A stretch of 57,439 bases of DNA from CAZFDT01 sp964518335 (GCA_964518335.1 CAZFDT010000031.1:1-57439); one strand, 5' to 3'. Positions 9,143 to 18,294 are shown, numbered from the stretch's first letter. Numbers and translations are program-made. Notes: generated by a model not told the origin, from the sequence alone.

Positions 9143-9232
9143 AATGCAAAAGGAAAAAGGCGAAATGGCTGAAATCATCATCAGCCGTCCTTCCTGCATC
9201 ACTTTTGCATTTTGCCTGTTTCCTTTTGCATT
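9143..9232. repeat. AT-rich inverted repeat between ABC ATPase and membrane-protein genes
   Basis: AATGCAAAAGGAAA at 9143-9156 is repeated exactly as its reverse complement at 9219-9232. A further CTTTTGCATTTT copy lies at 9202-9213. The spacer region is far more AT-rich than the genes on either side. It could be a dispersed intergenic repeat or the remains of a small element. Confidence 0.6.
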
Positions 9233-9237
9233 CTGAC

Positions 9238-11592
9238 CTATTCCAGGTCCAAGTGCCATCGCACGAGGGTCCAGCCCTCGGCGTCGAGGCGGCGGCGATC
9301 GACGGCCAGGGGCACGGGCAGGGGGCTGCGCTCCATCATGCCGATGACGATCAGGCGTTTGAGTCCGGTCAGGGCGGAGATATCCAGTTCGCGTCCGACG
9401 GATCGGGCGAGGTTGGGGCCGCGGAACCCGGCGAAGGCGCGGTCGTCGCGCGACTCGTAATCGGGCGGGGGGAGCGTGCTGAAGAAGCTGAGCATCCACA
9501 GGTGACGGATGAGCGAGCCGGCGTCGAGGGGCTTGGGCGCGTCCTCGGCGGGCTGACCGCCGAAGCCCGACGGATCGGCGACGGGCTGCGAGCCGGTCTT
9601 GAGTTCGCCCAGGAACCCGCCCCAGGCGGTGCGCGGATTGGAGGGCGGCGTGACCAGCCGTCGCATGGCCTTGCCGGGCTGGGGGGTGAAGTTGATGTCC
9701 AGCGGCACGTCGGGCGGCCACGTGCCGTAATCGACGACCCAGGGCAGCTCGTTGCCGCCGGGGCAGTAAATCAGCAGGGTGTTGCGCAGCTCGCCGGGCA
9801 GGCTGTGGCGCAGGCGTCCGACGGGGAACGTGCCGGCCATGGTCACGTCGCCGGCGGGCATGACCCACTTGGCGCTGAGCCAGGGCGAGTCGTGTTGCAG
9901 TGGCCCCAGGTAATCGACGTGCATCGACTTGGTGGTGGCGCGCATCGGCACGATGAGGCCTCGGGCCGGGCCGTTCTCGCTCTCGCCGGTGGGCAGCGGC
10001 CGCGTGGGGGCCGCGGCGTCGAGGGCGTACGACTGGCGATCGACGTAGCCCGTCTCTGGCCGGCGCGGGTCCAGCCCGGCGCTCGACCACAGATTGCCCC
10101 CGCCGTCGGGCGCCTCGGGCGCGAGCGTGAGCTCGACGCCGCGGTGCTCGGGGATGAACAGCGACATCCAACTCCGGGCGTGAACGGTGCGCGTGGCCGC
10201 GTCGGCGTCGAGCACGGTGAGGTGGCTGATCGCTGCAGTGGACGGCCGCATGAGGATGGCCCCGCCCCACGTGACGACGCTGAAAGCGCCGATCACCGCG
10301 ACGAACGCCAGCCAACTGTGCCGCACCGCCGCGCGCCCGCGCAGCACGGCAAATCCCACCGGCCCCGCCGCCAGCCAGTACAACGCGAACACCAGCATCG
10401 ACAGCAGCAGCGCCGCGGCGATCGTCTGGCTGCGCGACACCTGCGCCTGGATGAAGCGGCCGACCTCGTCGAGCTGGGCGAACATCGGGCGCTGGAAGCG
10501 GCCCTGCTGAATCTCGCCATCGACGTAGGTCCTGCGAAACGCCGGCGCCCGCCAGCCGAAGATCGCCCCCCATATGCCTTCGCCGGGGATGACGCGGTAC
10601 TCGTCCCACGCGGCACGCACCTTCGGGTCGGTCAGGTCGAACCCGACGACGGTGACGCGCCCAAAGCCGTACGCCCCGGCGACGACGACCGGGCGTAACT
10701 CGTCGTCCTCGAAGATGACCGTGGCCTTGCCGCGCCCCGTCGGCTGCAGTCGGAAGTAGCTGATGAGTTCCGGCCGCGGCGGGCCGAACCACTTGGGCGC
10801 CTTGGCGTTCTCCACCCGATCGACGCGCAGCTCCGGCAGGATCGACGCCAGCGGCGACTTGGCCCACACGTCCCACCCCAGGCTGTTGGACAGCACGATC
10901 ACCAGGTGCCCGCCGCGCTGCACCCATTGGCGCATCGCCTCGGAGGGGACGCCCGCGTCGCCGGGGTCGCCGCCTTCGCTGGTCCAGATGTAGGACTCGA
11001 GCATCGACAGGCCGTGCCAGCGGTCGGGCATCATGCGATTCGACGGCTCGAGCCCGCGCAGGTAGTAGCAGCGCTCGTGCTGCGTGATGTCGTCCTCGAA
11101 CGGGTCCAGGCCCATGTACTGCGACGTGGCCAGCCCGATGGCTCGCGTGCTGGTGGCGATGACGTGAGCCGGCCTGACCTGCACCGGGTCGGCCAGGCGT
11201 CGGCCCAGGCGACCGTCGGCCCAGTCGAACACGCTCACCTGCCACAGCGGCGGCGGATCGACCGGACCCAGCGGCGGGCACGCATACAGCCACACCCACT
11301 GGTTGTCGCGTTGCGGCGTGAGCGTCACCACCCGCTGCGCCAGCACCGTGTCGCCGTCGCTGTCGCTGACCGACCACTGCAGCGCCACCCGCCTCGGGTC
11401 GGGCGAGGGGTTGTTCAGCGCCACCCGCATCGGCGTCCACGTGCCCGGCCGGGCCACGCCCCCGATCCCCACCTGCTCCCGGGCCACCGTCAGCGTAATG
11501 CGATCCACCTGCGCCACCGTCGCGTGCGACATCGCAAGCGTCACGATCGCCAGGGTCGTCAGAGCCGGAATCCGCCGGGGGACAGTCGCCAC
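9238..11592 (-). CDS. Large exported membrane protein, possible ABC exporter partner
   Basis: 784 residues. An N-terminal signal-like segment is followed by a beta-rich region, a segment GGHLVIVLSNSLGWDVW that resembles the glutamine-amidotransferase-like fold of membrane proteins found beside ABC-2 exporters, then two membrane helices (residues about 395-450: AAALLLSMLVFALYWLAAGP and FVAVIGAFSVVTWGGA) and a large periplasmic C-terminal part. Start codon GTG at 11592 with TAAACT 6 nt upstream. The gene lies upstream of the ABC ATPase on the same strand, about 112 bp apart. No enzymatic motif was recognised, so a transport-accessory role is an inference. Confidence 0.62.
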   Translation of the reverse strand: MATVPRRIPALTTLAIVTLAMSHATVAQVDRITLTVAREQVGIGGVARPGTWTPMRVALNNPSPDPRRVALQWSVSDSDGDTVLAQRVVTLTPQRDNQWVWLYACPPLGPVDPPPLWQVSVFDWADGRLGRRLADPVQVRPAHVIATSTRAIGLATSQYMGLDPFEDDITQHERCYYLRGLEPSNRMMPDRWHGLSMLESYIWTSEGGDPGDAGVPSEAMRQWVQRGGHLVIVLSNSLGWDVWAKSPLASILPELRVDRVENAKAPKWFGPPRPELISYFRLQPTGRGKATVIFEDDELRPVVVAGAYGFGRVTVVGFDLTDPKVRAAWDEYRVIPGEGIWGAIFGWRAPAFRRTYVDGEIQQGRFQRPMFAQLDEVGRFIQAQVSRSQTIAAALLLSMLVFALYWLAAGPVGFAVLRGRAAVRHSWLAFVAVIGAFSVVTWGGAILMRPSTAAISHLTVLDADAATRTVHARSWMSLFIPEHRGVELTLAPEAPDGGGNLWSSAGLDPRRPETGYVDRQSYALDAAAPTRPLPTGESENGPARGLIVPMRATTKSMHVDYLGPLQHDSPWLSAKWVMPAGDVTMAGTFPVGRLRHSLPGELRNTLLIYCPGGNELPWVVDYGTWPPDVPLDINFTPQPGKAMRRLVTPPSNPRTAWGGFLGELKTGSQPVADPSGFGGQPAEDAPKPLDAGSLIRHLWMLSFFSTLPPPDYESRDDRAFAGFRGPNLARSVGRELDISALTGLKRLIVIGMMERSPLPVPLAVDRRRLDAEGWTLVRWHLDLE

Positions 11593-11598
11593 GCGGTT

Positions 11599-11604
11599 AG
11601 TTTA
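11599..11604 (-). promoter_or_regulatory. -10-like box TAAACT before the GTG-start membrane protein gene
   Basis: TAAACT on the minus strand lies 6 nt before the GTG start codon at 11592, another possible leaderless start. Confidence 0.35.
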
Positions 11605-11636
11605 GCACAACGCCGGAGCCAGCCGATAAGCAAACG

Positions 11637-11834
11637 GTGACGCTCGATCCGTTCAATCCGCTGCTGCTGGTGCTGCTGGGCGTGGGCTACGTGTTTGTCA
11701 GCGCGGTGCTGGCGACCCTGGCCGGGGCGATCCGCAACGAGACCGAGCGGCACGACATCGTCCGCCAGGCCCGCCTGCGCCGCGGCGCCTACCTGCAGTC
11801 GCTCGCGCAGCGCGGCCAGCAGCCCAAGGCGTGA
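11637..11834 (+). CDS. Small single-pass membrane protein
   Basis: 65 residues starting with GTG: a hydrophobic helix (LLLVLLGVGYVFVSAVLATLA, residues about 9-29) followed by a charged cytoplasmic tail. It lies 30 bp before pyrC on the same strand and is divergent from the large membrane-protein gene. No family recognised. The reading frame has normal GC-rich third positions and a clean stop, which favours a real gene; the start is uncertain because no ribosome-binding site is visible. Confidence 0.5.
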   Translation: MTLDPFNPLLLVLLGVGYVFVSAVLATLAGAIRNETERHDIVRQARLRRGAYLQSLAQRGQQPKA

Positions 11835-11851
11835 CCACGCCTCGTTTAGGC

Positions 11852-11857
11852 TATCAT
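11852..11857 (+). promoter_or_regulatory. -10-like box TATCAT immediately before pyrC
   Basis: TATCAT ends 7 nt before the pyrC ATG at 11865, without a ribosome-binding site, consistent with a leaderless pyrC transcript. Confidence 0.42.
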
Positions 11858-11864
11858 CCCCGCC

Positions 11865-13187
11865 ATGTCCAGCCTCACGATCCTCGGCGGGCGCGTCATC
11901 GACCCGGCCAGCAGTCTCGATCAGGTCACTGACGTGGTGCTCGAAGGCGGCAAGATCGCCCGCATCGGCCCCGTGCCCCGCCCCGATGGCCCGACGTTCC
12001 ACGCCGCAGGATGCATCGTCGCGCCCGGGCTGATCGATCCGCACGTGCACCTGCGCGAGCCGGGGCAGGAGGAAAAGGAGACCATCGCCACCGGCGCCGC
12101 GTCGGCGGTCCAGGGCGGGTTCACCAGCATCTGCTGCATGCCCAACACGGTTCCGGCGCTGGACGACGACGGCCGCGTCGAGTTCGTGTACCACCAGTCG
12201 CGTCGGGCGGGTCTGGCCCACGTGTTCCCCGTCGGTGCGATCACCAAAGGCCGCGAGGGCAAGGAGCTGGCCGAGATCGGGCTGATGGCCCAGGCCGGGG
12301 CGGTGGCGTTCAGCGACGACGGCGTGGCGGTGGCGTCGGCGGCGGTGATGGCCAAGGCGCTGGCGTACATCGCGATGACCGGCAAGGTGCTGATGCAGCA
12401 CTGCGAGGACCCGGAACTGGGCCGGGGCGTGATGAACGCCGGGGCGCTGGCGGTGAAGCTGGGGCTGGCGGGCTGGCCGCGCGTCGCCGAGGAACTCATC
12501 ATCCAGCGCGACATCCTGCTCAACACCTCGATGGGGCATGGTTGCCGCTACCACGTGCAGCACATCAGCAGCGGGGGCAGCGTCGAGCTGGTGCGCCGCG
12601 CCCGCCACGACCTGTTCGGCCAGGCCCACATCACCGCCGAGGCCAGCCCGCATCACCTGCTGCTCACCGAGGACCACTGCAGCACCTACGACACCAACTA
12701 CAAGATGAACCCGCCCCTGCGCGCCCGGCGCGACATCGACGCCATGCTCGAGGGCATCGCCGACGGCACGATCACCATCCTGGCCACCGACCACGCCCCG
12801 CACACCCGCGAGGAGAAGGAGCTGGAGTTCGCCGCCGCGCCCTTCGGCATCATCGGCCTCGACTGCGCCCTGCCGCTGTACGCGAAGGCCCTCATCGAGA
12901 CCGGCACGATCGACTGGCCCGCCATGCTCGCCATGATGACGGTCAATCCCGCGCGCCTTTGCGGCCTCGTCGGCAAGGGCGAACTGTCGCCCGGCAACGA
13001 CGCCGACGTCACCGTCATCGATCCCGCCGAACAGTGGACCATCGACGCCGAGCAGTTCGCCAGCAAGAGCCGCAACTGTCCGTTCCACGGCTGGCCCGTC
13101 ACCGGCCGGGCGATCGCGACGATCGTCGGCGGCGAGGTGAAGATGTGCCGCGACGCGGGGCGGTTGAAGTCGGGCCGGGCTAAATAG
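11865..13187 (+). CDS. pyrC: Dihydroorotase, type I
   Basis: Catalyses the reversible cyclisation of N-carbamoyl-L-aspartate to dihydroorotate in pyrimidine synthesis. 440 residues; zinc-binding DPHVHLREPG, the carboxylated-Lys region, the HISSGGSVEL segment, EASPHHL, and the TDHAPH motif with catalytic Asp are all present. This is the longer, class I enzyme. It is not next to pyrB or carA, unlike many operons. The 3' end overlaps the convergent glycosyltransferase gene by 8 bp. The motif CACTGCAGC at 12675 lies in its coding sequence. Confidence 0.95.
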   Translation: MSSLTILGGRVIDPASSLDQVTDVVLEGGKIARIGPVPRPDGPTFHAAGCIVAPGLIDPHVHLREPGQEEKETIATGAASAVQGGFTSICCMPNTVPALDDDGRVEFVYHQSRRAGLAHVFPVGAITKGREGKELAEIGLMAQAGAVAFSDDGVAVASAAVMAKALAYIAMTGKVLMQHCEDPELGRGVMNAGALAVKLGLAGWPRVAEELIIQRDILLNTSMGHGCRYHVQHISSGGSVELVRRARHDLFGQAHITAEASPHHLLLTEDHCSTYDTNYKMNPPLRARRDIDAMLEGIADGTITILATDHAPHTREEKELEFAAAPFGIIGLDCALPLYAKALIETGTIDWPAMLAMMTVNPARLCGLVGKGELSPGNDADVTVIDPAEQWTIDAEQFASKSRNCPFHGWPVTGRAIATIVGGEVKMCRDAGRLKSGRAK

Positions 13188-15441
13188 CCGGGCCTTCCTG
13201 GTCGGATGCTTTTCGCAGGTATTCGCGGCGGCGGTACACGTCGCCGGGGCGCCACGTCCACAACTGGTGCGTGCGGTACACGCGCTCCGATGCGCGCTCG
13301 ATCTGATCGCCGAACTGCTCCAGGAGGGGGTCGGCGTCGGGCGGCGTGGCCAGTGCGTCGAACCGCTCCCACACGATGATGCGGCTGAGCTGCGGCCGGT
13401 TCTGCAGGCCGCGGCGCACCTGGTCCATCTCCACGTCCACGCGATAGCGCAGCACGTGGCGGGGACTGACGCGCTTGCCGATGACGTTGTCGGCGTTCCA
13501 GCCGCTGACGGCATAGACGTAGTAGTCCTGAATCCAGCCCTTGGACCAGTCGCGACGATGCCCGCCGTGGTCGCGCAGGTTGATCGCCACGGTCGTGGCG
13601 TGTTGCGTGGTGTAGGTGTCCCACAGGTCCTCGGCGAGCTGCTGGAAGGGCGGCTCGGTGTCCAACTCGATGCGGGCCAGACCCTGCGTGAGGTTCACTG
13701 CAACGAGCACCGCGATCGCCGCCGTCCGCAGCGGCCAGGTCGGCAGGCGCATCAGCAGCGCCGCCGCCGCCACGACCAGCGCGGGGTACACGATGCCCAG
13801 GTAGCGGGGCATCCAGATCGAATGCCACTCCAGCCCCTTGGCCGCGTGCCGGGCGTGGGCCACGCTCATCAGGGCGTAGGCCCCCAGGCACGCGGCGAAC
13901 ACGATCGCCGTGGCCGCCAGCAGCAGCCCCGTCTTCGCCAGTCGCTGCCGCGGCGTCGCCCCGGCGTAGTGCCACACCACCGCCGGGGCCACTGTAGCGA
14001 TCGGCCACAGCATCCGCCCATCCGCCAGCAGGTCCCCCCAGCCGTGCAGCCAGTACGAGCCCCGCTGCCACACCGCCACGCCCATCGACATCCCGAGCCA
14101 CACCGCCACGCCCCACGCCGCCCACCCCGCCAGCCTCGGATACCGCCCCAGCGCCAGCGCCGCGGCCACGCCCAGCGGGACCAGCAGATACCACCGGCCC
14201 CCGATCGCTTCATGCGCTATCGCCAGCGGCTCCCACGGCGGACTGAACGGCGCAAACGACCGGCAGTAGTACACCCCGTACGTCGGCACGATCAGCCACA
14301 AGCCCAGCCACGTCGCCGAGATCCACCACGGCTGGCGCCTGTCGTCGCCACGCGCAGCCGCGCCCAGCGCCCCGCGCGCCCGCCACGGCAACGCCCCGGC
14401 GATCAGCAGCAGGATCAGCGGCGACATCACCGCCACGCACAGCGGCAGGAACCACTCGGGCACGCCGTCCTTCTTGAACCCGCGCGGGTCCATCGCATCG
14501 CGGGGCCACTGCAGCCCTACCAGATAGCTCGTCGCCGAGTTGAGCGTCAGTTCCCATGGCCCGATGCCCTGGTTGAACTCCGACACCCAGGTGATGCCGC
14601 TGTTGCGCCAGCGCACCTGCGATTCGTTGATGGACTCCGACGCCGCGGTGGTGACCGGCGCGATGCCGGTGCGCGCGATGTAGTGGTTGTAATACCCGTA
14701 ATACCACGCGGGAAACGCCAGGATCAGGGCGATGCCGACGACGAAGTAGGGCGGATCACGCCACCGTTTCTTCCCACCGTGGGCCAAGAGCATGATCGGC
14801 TGGATCGCCAGCACGATCAGGCTCGTGGCGTGCAGCGTCGAGGCGATCGCCCCGGCGAGGATCCAGCCCCACAGGCTCCAGGCCCGCTTGGTGCGCAGCC
14901 AGTGCATGAGGCAGGCGACGCTGAGCGTGACGAAGAGCCAGGTGTGCATGTACATCTTGGCGTCGCGGGCATAGGTCATGCCGAACGCCGACGTGGCAAA
15001 GAGCAGCGCGGCGACCAGCGACGTGCCGCGCCCGAACATCTGCCGCGCCAGGAAGTAGCCCGCCGGGGCCATCAGGGCGCCGGCGAGCGCGGGGATCAGC
15101 CGCATGTGCCACGGATCGAGCGGGACGAAGCGGGCCAGCAGCCAGTAGATCGTGTAGTGCCCGGGGACGAATCCCTCTTTCGAGAGGCGGTCCATGAGTT
15201 GGCCGAACGTGCCGGTGACGCGGCCCCACGTGGCGACCTCATCGCCCCAGAGGGCGGGCTGATCGAGCTTGTAAAACCGCAGCGCCGCGCCCGCCGCGAC
15301 GATCAGCAGCAGGGCCGCCCACGCCAGCCAGGGCAGTCGTGGCGTCGCCGGCGGCGGCGGCAGGGGCGACGCCGGCGCGGACGCTCGCCTCAGCGGCGCG
15401 GTGGTCTTCACCGGCACCGATCGCAGCGTCGCCTCGGTCAA
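13180..15441 (-). CDS. GT39-like membrane glycosyltransferase
   Basis: 753 residues with many hydrophobic segments, starting after a proline-rich cytoplasmic head. The first periplasmic loop contains ALWGDEVATWG, the acidic DE motif of GT-C (GT39/ArnT-like) mannosyl- or arabinosyltransferases that use lipid-linked sugars. Hydrophobic helices run from residue about 40 to 580, and a soluble C-terminal domain follows. The likely substrate (envelope glycan or protein) cannot be read from the sequence. Start codon TTG at 15441 is the earliest in frame; GTG codons 8 and 10 residues further in are alternatives. Confidence 0.75.
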   Translation of the reverse strand: MTEATLRSVPVKTTAPLRRASAPASPLPPPPATPRLPWLAWAALLLIVAAGAALRFYKLDQPALWGDEVATWGRVTGTFGQLMDRLSKEGFVPGHYTIYWLLARFVPLDPWHMRLIPALAGALMAPAGYFLARQMFGRGTSLVAALLFATSAFGMTYARDAKMYMHTWLFVTLSVACLMHWLRTKRAWSLWGWILAGAIASTLHATSLIVLAIQPIMLLAHGGKKRWRDPPYFVVGIALILAFPAWYYGYYNHYIARTGIAPVTTAASESINESQVRWRNSGITWVSEFNQGIGPWELTLNSATSYLVGLQWPRDAMDPRGFKKDGVPEWFLPLCVAVMSPLILLLIAGALPWRARGALGAAARGDDRRQPWWISATWLGLWLIVPTYGVYYCRSFAPFSPPWEPLAIAHEAIGGRWYLLVPLGVAAALALGRYPRLAGWAAWGVAVWLGMSMGVAVWQRGSYWLHGWGDLLADGRMLWPIATVAPAVVWHYAGATPRQRLAKTGLLLAATAIVFAACLGAYALMSVAHARHAAKGLEWHSIWMPRYLGIVYPALVVAAAALLMRLPTWPLRTAAIAVLVAVNLTQGLARIELDTEPPFQQLAEDLWDTYTTQHATTVAINLRDHGGHRRDWSKGWIQDYYVYAVSGWNADNVIGKRVSPRHVLRYRVDVEMDQVRRGLQNRPQLSRIIVWERFDALATPPDADPLLEQFGDQIERASERVYRTHQLWTWRPGDVYRRREYLRKASDQEGPAI

Positions 15442-15578
15442 CGGATCAACGATGTCAGCGGTCAGGCCGGGGATGGCGTCACCTCATGCGTACCACAATC
15501 GCGCTCCCCCTCCCGCGGGGGGTCTGCAGGATAACGGCTCGGTGGCTTTTCTGATTGCCGACCACCCGCGCCCCGCCC

Positions 15579-15770
15579 CTACGCCGCCATGCCCATCCCC
15601 TTGACCTTCTCCAGCAGGTCGCGCACCGTCGCCTCACGGTGACGCAGCCGCTCCCTCACCTGCGACGTGCGCGTGCGGCGAAGCTCCGACGGCAGCTCGT
15701 CCTGCTCGTGCTCCAGAAGCTCGACGATCAACGTGCGCTCTTCGTCCGAAATGCGCAGATCCACCGCCAT
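15579..15770 (-). CDS. Short charged protein, 63 residues
   Basis: A 63-residue protein dominated by Glu/Arg, helical from end to end with ISDEERTLIVELLEHEQ and heptad-like RERLRHREATVRDLLEKV. The strong ribosome-binding site GGGAGGTG lies immediately upstream of the ATG at 15770, which supports translation. It is between the epimerase gene and the GT39-like gene on the same strand. It may be a small regulatory or antitoxin-like protein, but no family was recognised. Confidence 0.55.
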   Translation of the reverse strand: MAVDLRISDEERTLIVELLEHEQDELPSELRRTRTSQVRERLRHREATVRDLLEKVKGMGMAA

Positions 15771-15823
15771 GAAGCACCTCCCTTCGGCTCCGCCCGACAT
15801 GACTATTCTAGGCCGGCCGGGTC

Positions 15824-16813
15824 CTACGCGCCGACCTCGCGGATCGTTTCGATCATGCGATCGACCAGCGCGTCTTCCTCCGCCTTGGGCGCGTACCCGT
15901 CGTCGAGTCGCTTCCTGACGTAAGCCGCCGTGCGCTGCAGCCCCTCTGCCAGCGGGATGCGGCACGACCAGAAGCCCACCGCGGCGCTCACCTTGCTGTT
16001 GTCGAACACCACCGAGCAGCTCTTGTCGCCCAGCAGGGGGCCGGCCCAGTTGCCGTTGAATCGCACCAGCGTCTGGCTGGCGATATGCACCAGCTCCGGC
16101 TCGGAGGCGCCGATGCACTGGGCCATCAACTGCAGCACGACGTGCCACAGGTGCGCGTGATCGCGCGTGATGTGATACGCCTGGCCGATCGCTTGGTCGT
16201 TGCCGCAGAGGCGGACGAAGGCCTGGGCGAAGTCGTCGCTGTGGGTGAGCGTCCAGAGGTTGCTGTCGCCGTGGACGATGATGGGCTTGCCGCGCAGCAT
16301 GCGCCAGGCCAGGTGGTCGCCGCTGAGGAACGTGCCGGGGAAGCGGCGGCGGTGCGTGTGGCTGGGTCTCACGATGGTCACGGGCAGGCGGCCTTCGCGG
16401 TGGACCTCCATGAGCCGTCGCTCCAGCGCCGCCTTCTTGCGGCTGTATTCCCAGTAGGGATTTTCCAGCGGCGTGTCCTCGGTGATGCGGTAGTCTTGCT
16501 GCGGCTTCTGATAGGCGCTGGCGGAGGAGATGAAGATGTATTGCCGTACCCGGCCGGCGAACACCTCGATGTCGCGCTCGATCTGGCCCGGCTCGTAGGC
16601 GAGGAACTGGCAGACGGTGTCGAACCCGCCGCCGGCGAGCTGGGCGTAGGCGGCCGGGTCGTTGCGGTCGCCGGTGATCACGCGCACGCCGGGGGGGAGC
16701 GGCTCGGCGCTCTGGCCGCGGTTGAAGACGGTCACGTTCTGGCCCAGGGCCGCGGCGGCGTGGACGCAGGCATATGAAATCTCGCCGGTTCCGCCGATAT
16801 ACAGCACGTTCAT
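15824..16813 (-). CDS. NAD-dependent epimerase/dehydratase
   Basis: 329 residues, atypical short-chain dehydrogenase fold. The N-terminus MNVLYIGGTGEISYACV is the NAD-binding Rossmann motif; FISSASAYQKP and YSRKKAALE (Tyr-xxx-Lys) give the catalytic residues. Probably acts on a nucleotide sugar or related compound; the substrate is not determinable. The ATG at 16813 is preceded by CAGGAGA, a good ribosome-binding site. Gene order on the minus strand is epimerase, 63-residue protein, GT39-like enzyme, so a glycan-synthesis role is plausible (inference). Confidence 0.82.
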   Translation of the reverse strand: MNVLYIGGTGEISYACVHAAAALGQNVTVFNRGQSAEPLPPGVRVITGDRNDPAAYAQLAGGGFDTVCQFLAYEPGQIERDIEVFAGRVRQYIFISSASAYQKPQQDYRITEDTPLENPYWEYSRKKAALERRLMEVHREGRLPVTIVRPSHTHRRRFPGTFLSGDHLAWRMLRGKPIIVHGDSNLWTLTHSDDFAQAFVRLCGNDQAIGQAYHITRDHAHLWHVVLQLMAQCIGASEPELVHIASQTLVRFNGNWAGPLLGDKSCSVVFDNSKVSAAVGFWSCRIPLAEGLQRTAAYVRKRLDDGYAPKAEEDALVDRMIETIREVGA

Positions 16814-16952
16814 CGCGTGTCTCCTGATCGGGGCATTCGCCCCATGGTAGCGGCTGCTCAAGTTCGGACGGAATTGGCCGATAGACCATGAATCAGCGTG
16901 AGCTTCCGGGCGGAAGCCGTGGTCCTGTCGCGCGGCGTGGAAAGGGCTGAAC

Positions 16953-17567
16953 ATGCTTGCCACTGGCGCCGAGGTCTTTGTGCAGATTGGCGAGGGCTCG
17001 GAAGGACACATGCACACGGCGCGGGTCGTGGCGTGGTCCGAGAACCTCGTCACCGCGGCGTTTGCCGGCTACGACGTGCCCGTGTCGGCGGGACAGACCG
17101 CCTGGCTCTGCTACGACTGGGACGGGCAGTTCCTCCGCCGACCCTGCCGCGTTGACGCCGTCATGGATGGCGAGGACCGCCGCACCGTCGGGCTGCAACT
17201 GGGCAGCGACGCCACCGCCGCCGATCGACGCGAGAGCACCCGCGTCTCCACCGCCATCGTCGGCCTTACCATCGAAGTCAACGGCGAGCCCGGGTGCCCC
17301 CTGCTGGACGTGTCGGCCAACGGCTTTGCCGCCGTCGCCAGCGTCAAGATCGACATCGGCCACACCGCCGACGTGTCACTGCAGCACGCCGGCCGACGGT
17401 TCCACGGCCAGGTCCGCGTCCGCTCCGCACGCGAGATCACCCCCGGCCAGTACCGCTACGGCATGTACTGCCTTGTCCACCGCACCGCCGGCGGCGACCT
17501 GCCCGAGGGGCTCCGCCGCGTCCGCGACGCCGTCATGCGCCGTCGCACGCGCCGCACCAGCGCGTAG
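16953..17567 (+). CDS. PilZ-domain protein, possible c-di-GMP receptor
   Basis: 204 residues. The C-terminal half shows the PilZ signature: RESTR (R93-xxx-R97) and DVSANG (D119-x-S-xx-G), the residues that bind cyclic di-GMP. The N-terminal 90 residues form a YcgR-like beta domain. The ribosome-binding site AAAGGG lies 7 nt before the ATG at 16953. It is divergent from the epimerase gene. It may link c-di-GMP to envelope or pilus behaviour; the pilus operon at 37-42 kb is a candidate target, but nothing here proves it. Confidence 0.8.
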   Translation: MLATGAEVFVQIGEGSEGHMHTARVVAWSENLVTAAFAGYDVPVSAGQTAWLCYDWDGQFLRRPCRVDAVMDGEDRRTVGLQLGSDATAADRRESTRVSTAIVGLTIEVNGEPGCPLLDVSANGFAAVASVKIDIGHTADVSLQHAGRRFHGQVRVRSAREITPGQYRYGMYCLVHRTAGGDLPEGLRRVRDAVMRRRTRRTSA

Positions 17568-17570
17568 TTG

Positions 17571-17596
17571 GGCAGACCCGCTGAAGCGGGTCTGCC
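17571..17596 (+). repeat. REP palindrome, upstream copy
   Basis: A perfect inverted repeat with 12-nt arms (GGCAGACCCGCT and its complement AGCGGGTCTGCC) around a GA spacer. It sits between the PilZ gene and the RAYT gene and is the hallmark target sequence of REP-associated transposases. Confidence 0.85.
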
Positions 17597-17603
17597 TTCC
17601 CGC

Positions 17604-17609
17604 TATCAT
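17604..17609 (+). promoter_or_regulatory. -10-like box TATCAT before the RAYT gene
   Basis: TATCAT ends 7 nt before the transposase ATG at 17617 and follows the upstream REP by 7 nt. Confidence 0.4.
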
Positions 17610-17616
17610 CGCGGGC

Positions 17617-18294
17617 ATGTCCTGGACTCGTAAAAGCGCACCGGGCACGCGTACGGTCTGGAAGCATCGGCACAAGGCCGAGCATTGGTACCGAGATAAT
17701 CAGGTGTATTTTCTGACCGCTCGTTGCCGCGGCCGCTTTCCTGCGTTCGCTTTCGATGCAGCCAGGGCGGTGTTCTGGGATCGCTTCACGCATTATGCCC
17801 GCGAGTTTGGATTCGCGTGGTGGGTAACCACTCTGATGGACAATCACTACCACACCGTGGGGCATCTGCAGCACGGCGAATCGCTTGGGCCGATGATGCA
17901 GCGGATGCACGGGTCGGTTGCGAAACTGGTGAACGACGTGATCCAGTTGGAGGTTCGCACCATGCACGCGTCAGGTCAGACCCACTTAAGCGGGTCTGCC
18001 GCGCGAGGCGATCTGACGTTGTTGGATCGGCAAGGACGGCTCAAGCCGTTCTGGCGAGACACGCAGCACAAAGACTACATGGACGGCCTGCTTCGCAATA
18101 GGGTGCAGGGCCGACGCACGTATCAGTACATTCGGGATCAAGCGGTGCATGCGGGGTTGGTCGGCGATTATCGCGACTACCCGGATACGCGCGTGGCCAT
18201 GGAGATGAAAGCTGCGATTGCCTGGGCACAGGATTGCCGCGCATTTCTTGATGGCGTGCCATATCGTCGCTACGAGGGCGGTCCATCGCTTTAG
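17617..18294 (+). CDS. REP-associated tyrosine transposase (RAYT)
   Basis: 225 residues of the Y1/HUH transposase family. The HUH motif is His77-Tyr78-His79 (MDNHYH), and the catalytic Tyr candidate is in TYQYIRDQ (Tyr169 or Tyr171), followed by AVHAGLVGDY. Such single-copy domesticated enzymes cleave REP palindromes. Here REP copies lie at 17571 and 18294, and a third lies inside the gene, contributing residues 120-128 (GQTHLSGSA). The TAG stop shares a base with the downstream REP. The ATG at 17617 has no ribosome-binding site but has TATCAT 7 nt upstream. Whether the protein with the extra residues still folds is unknown. Confidence 0.82.
   Translation: MSWTRKSAPGTRTVWKHRHKAEHWYRDNQVYFLTARCRGRFPAFAFDAARAVFWDRFTHYAREFGFAWWVTTLMDNHYHTVGHLQHGESLGPMMQRMHGSVAKLVNDVIQLEVRTMHASGQTHLSGSAARGDLTLLDRQGRLKPFWRDTQHKDYMDGLLRNRVQGRRTYQYIRDQAVHAGLVGDYRDYPDTRVAMEMKAAIAWAQDCRAFLDGVPYRRYEGGPSL
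17974..18000 (+). repeat. REP palindrome, copy inside the RAYT gene
   Basis: 27 nt, the 26-nt consensus plus one inserted T (GGT-CAGACCC) and one G-to-A change. It begins at a codon boundary and occupies exactly nine codons, so the reading frame is kept. Confidence 0.78.
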
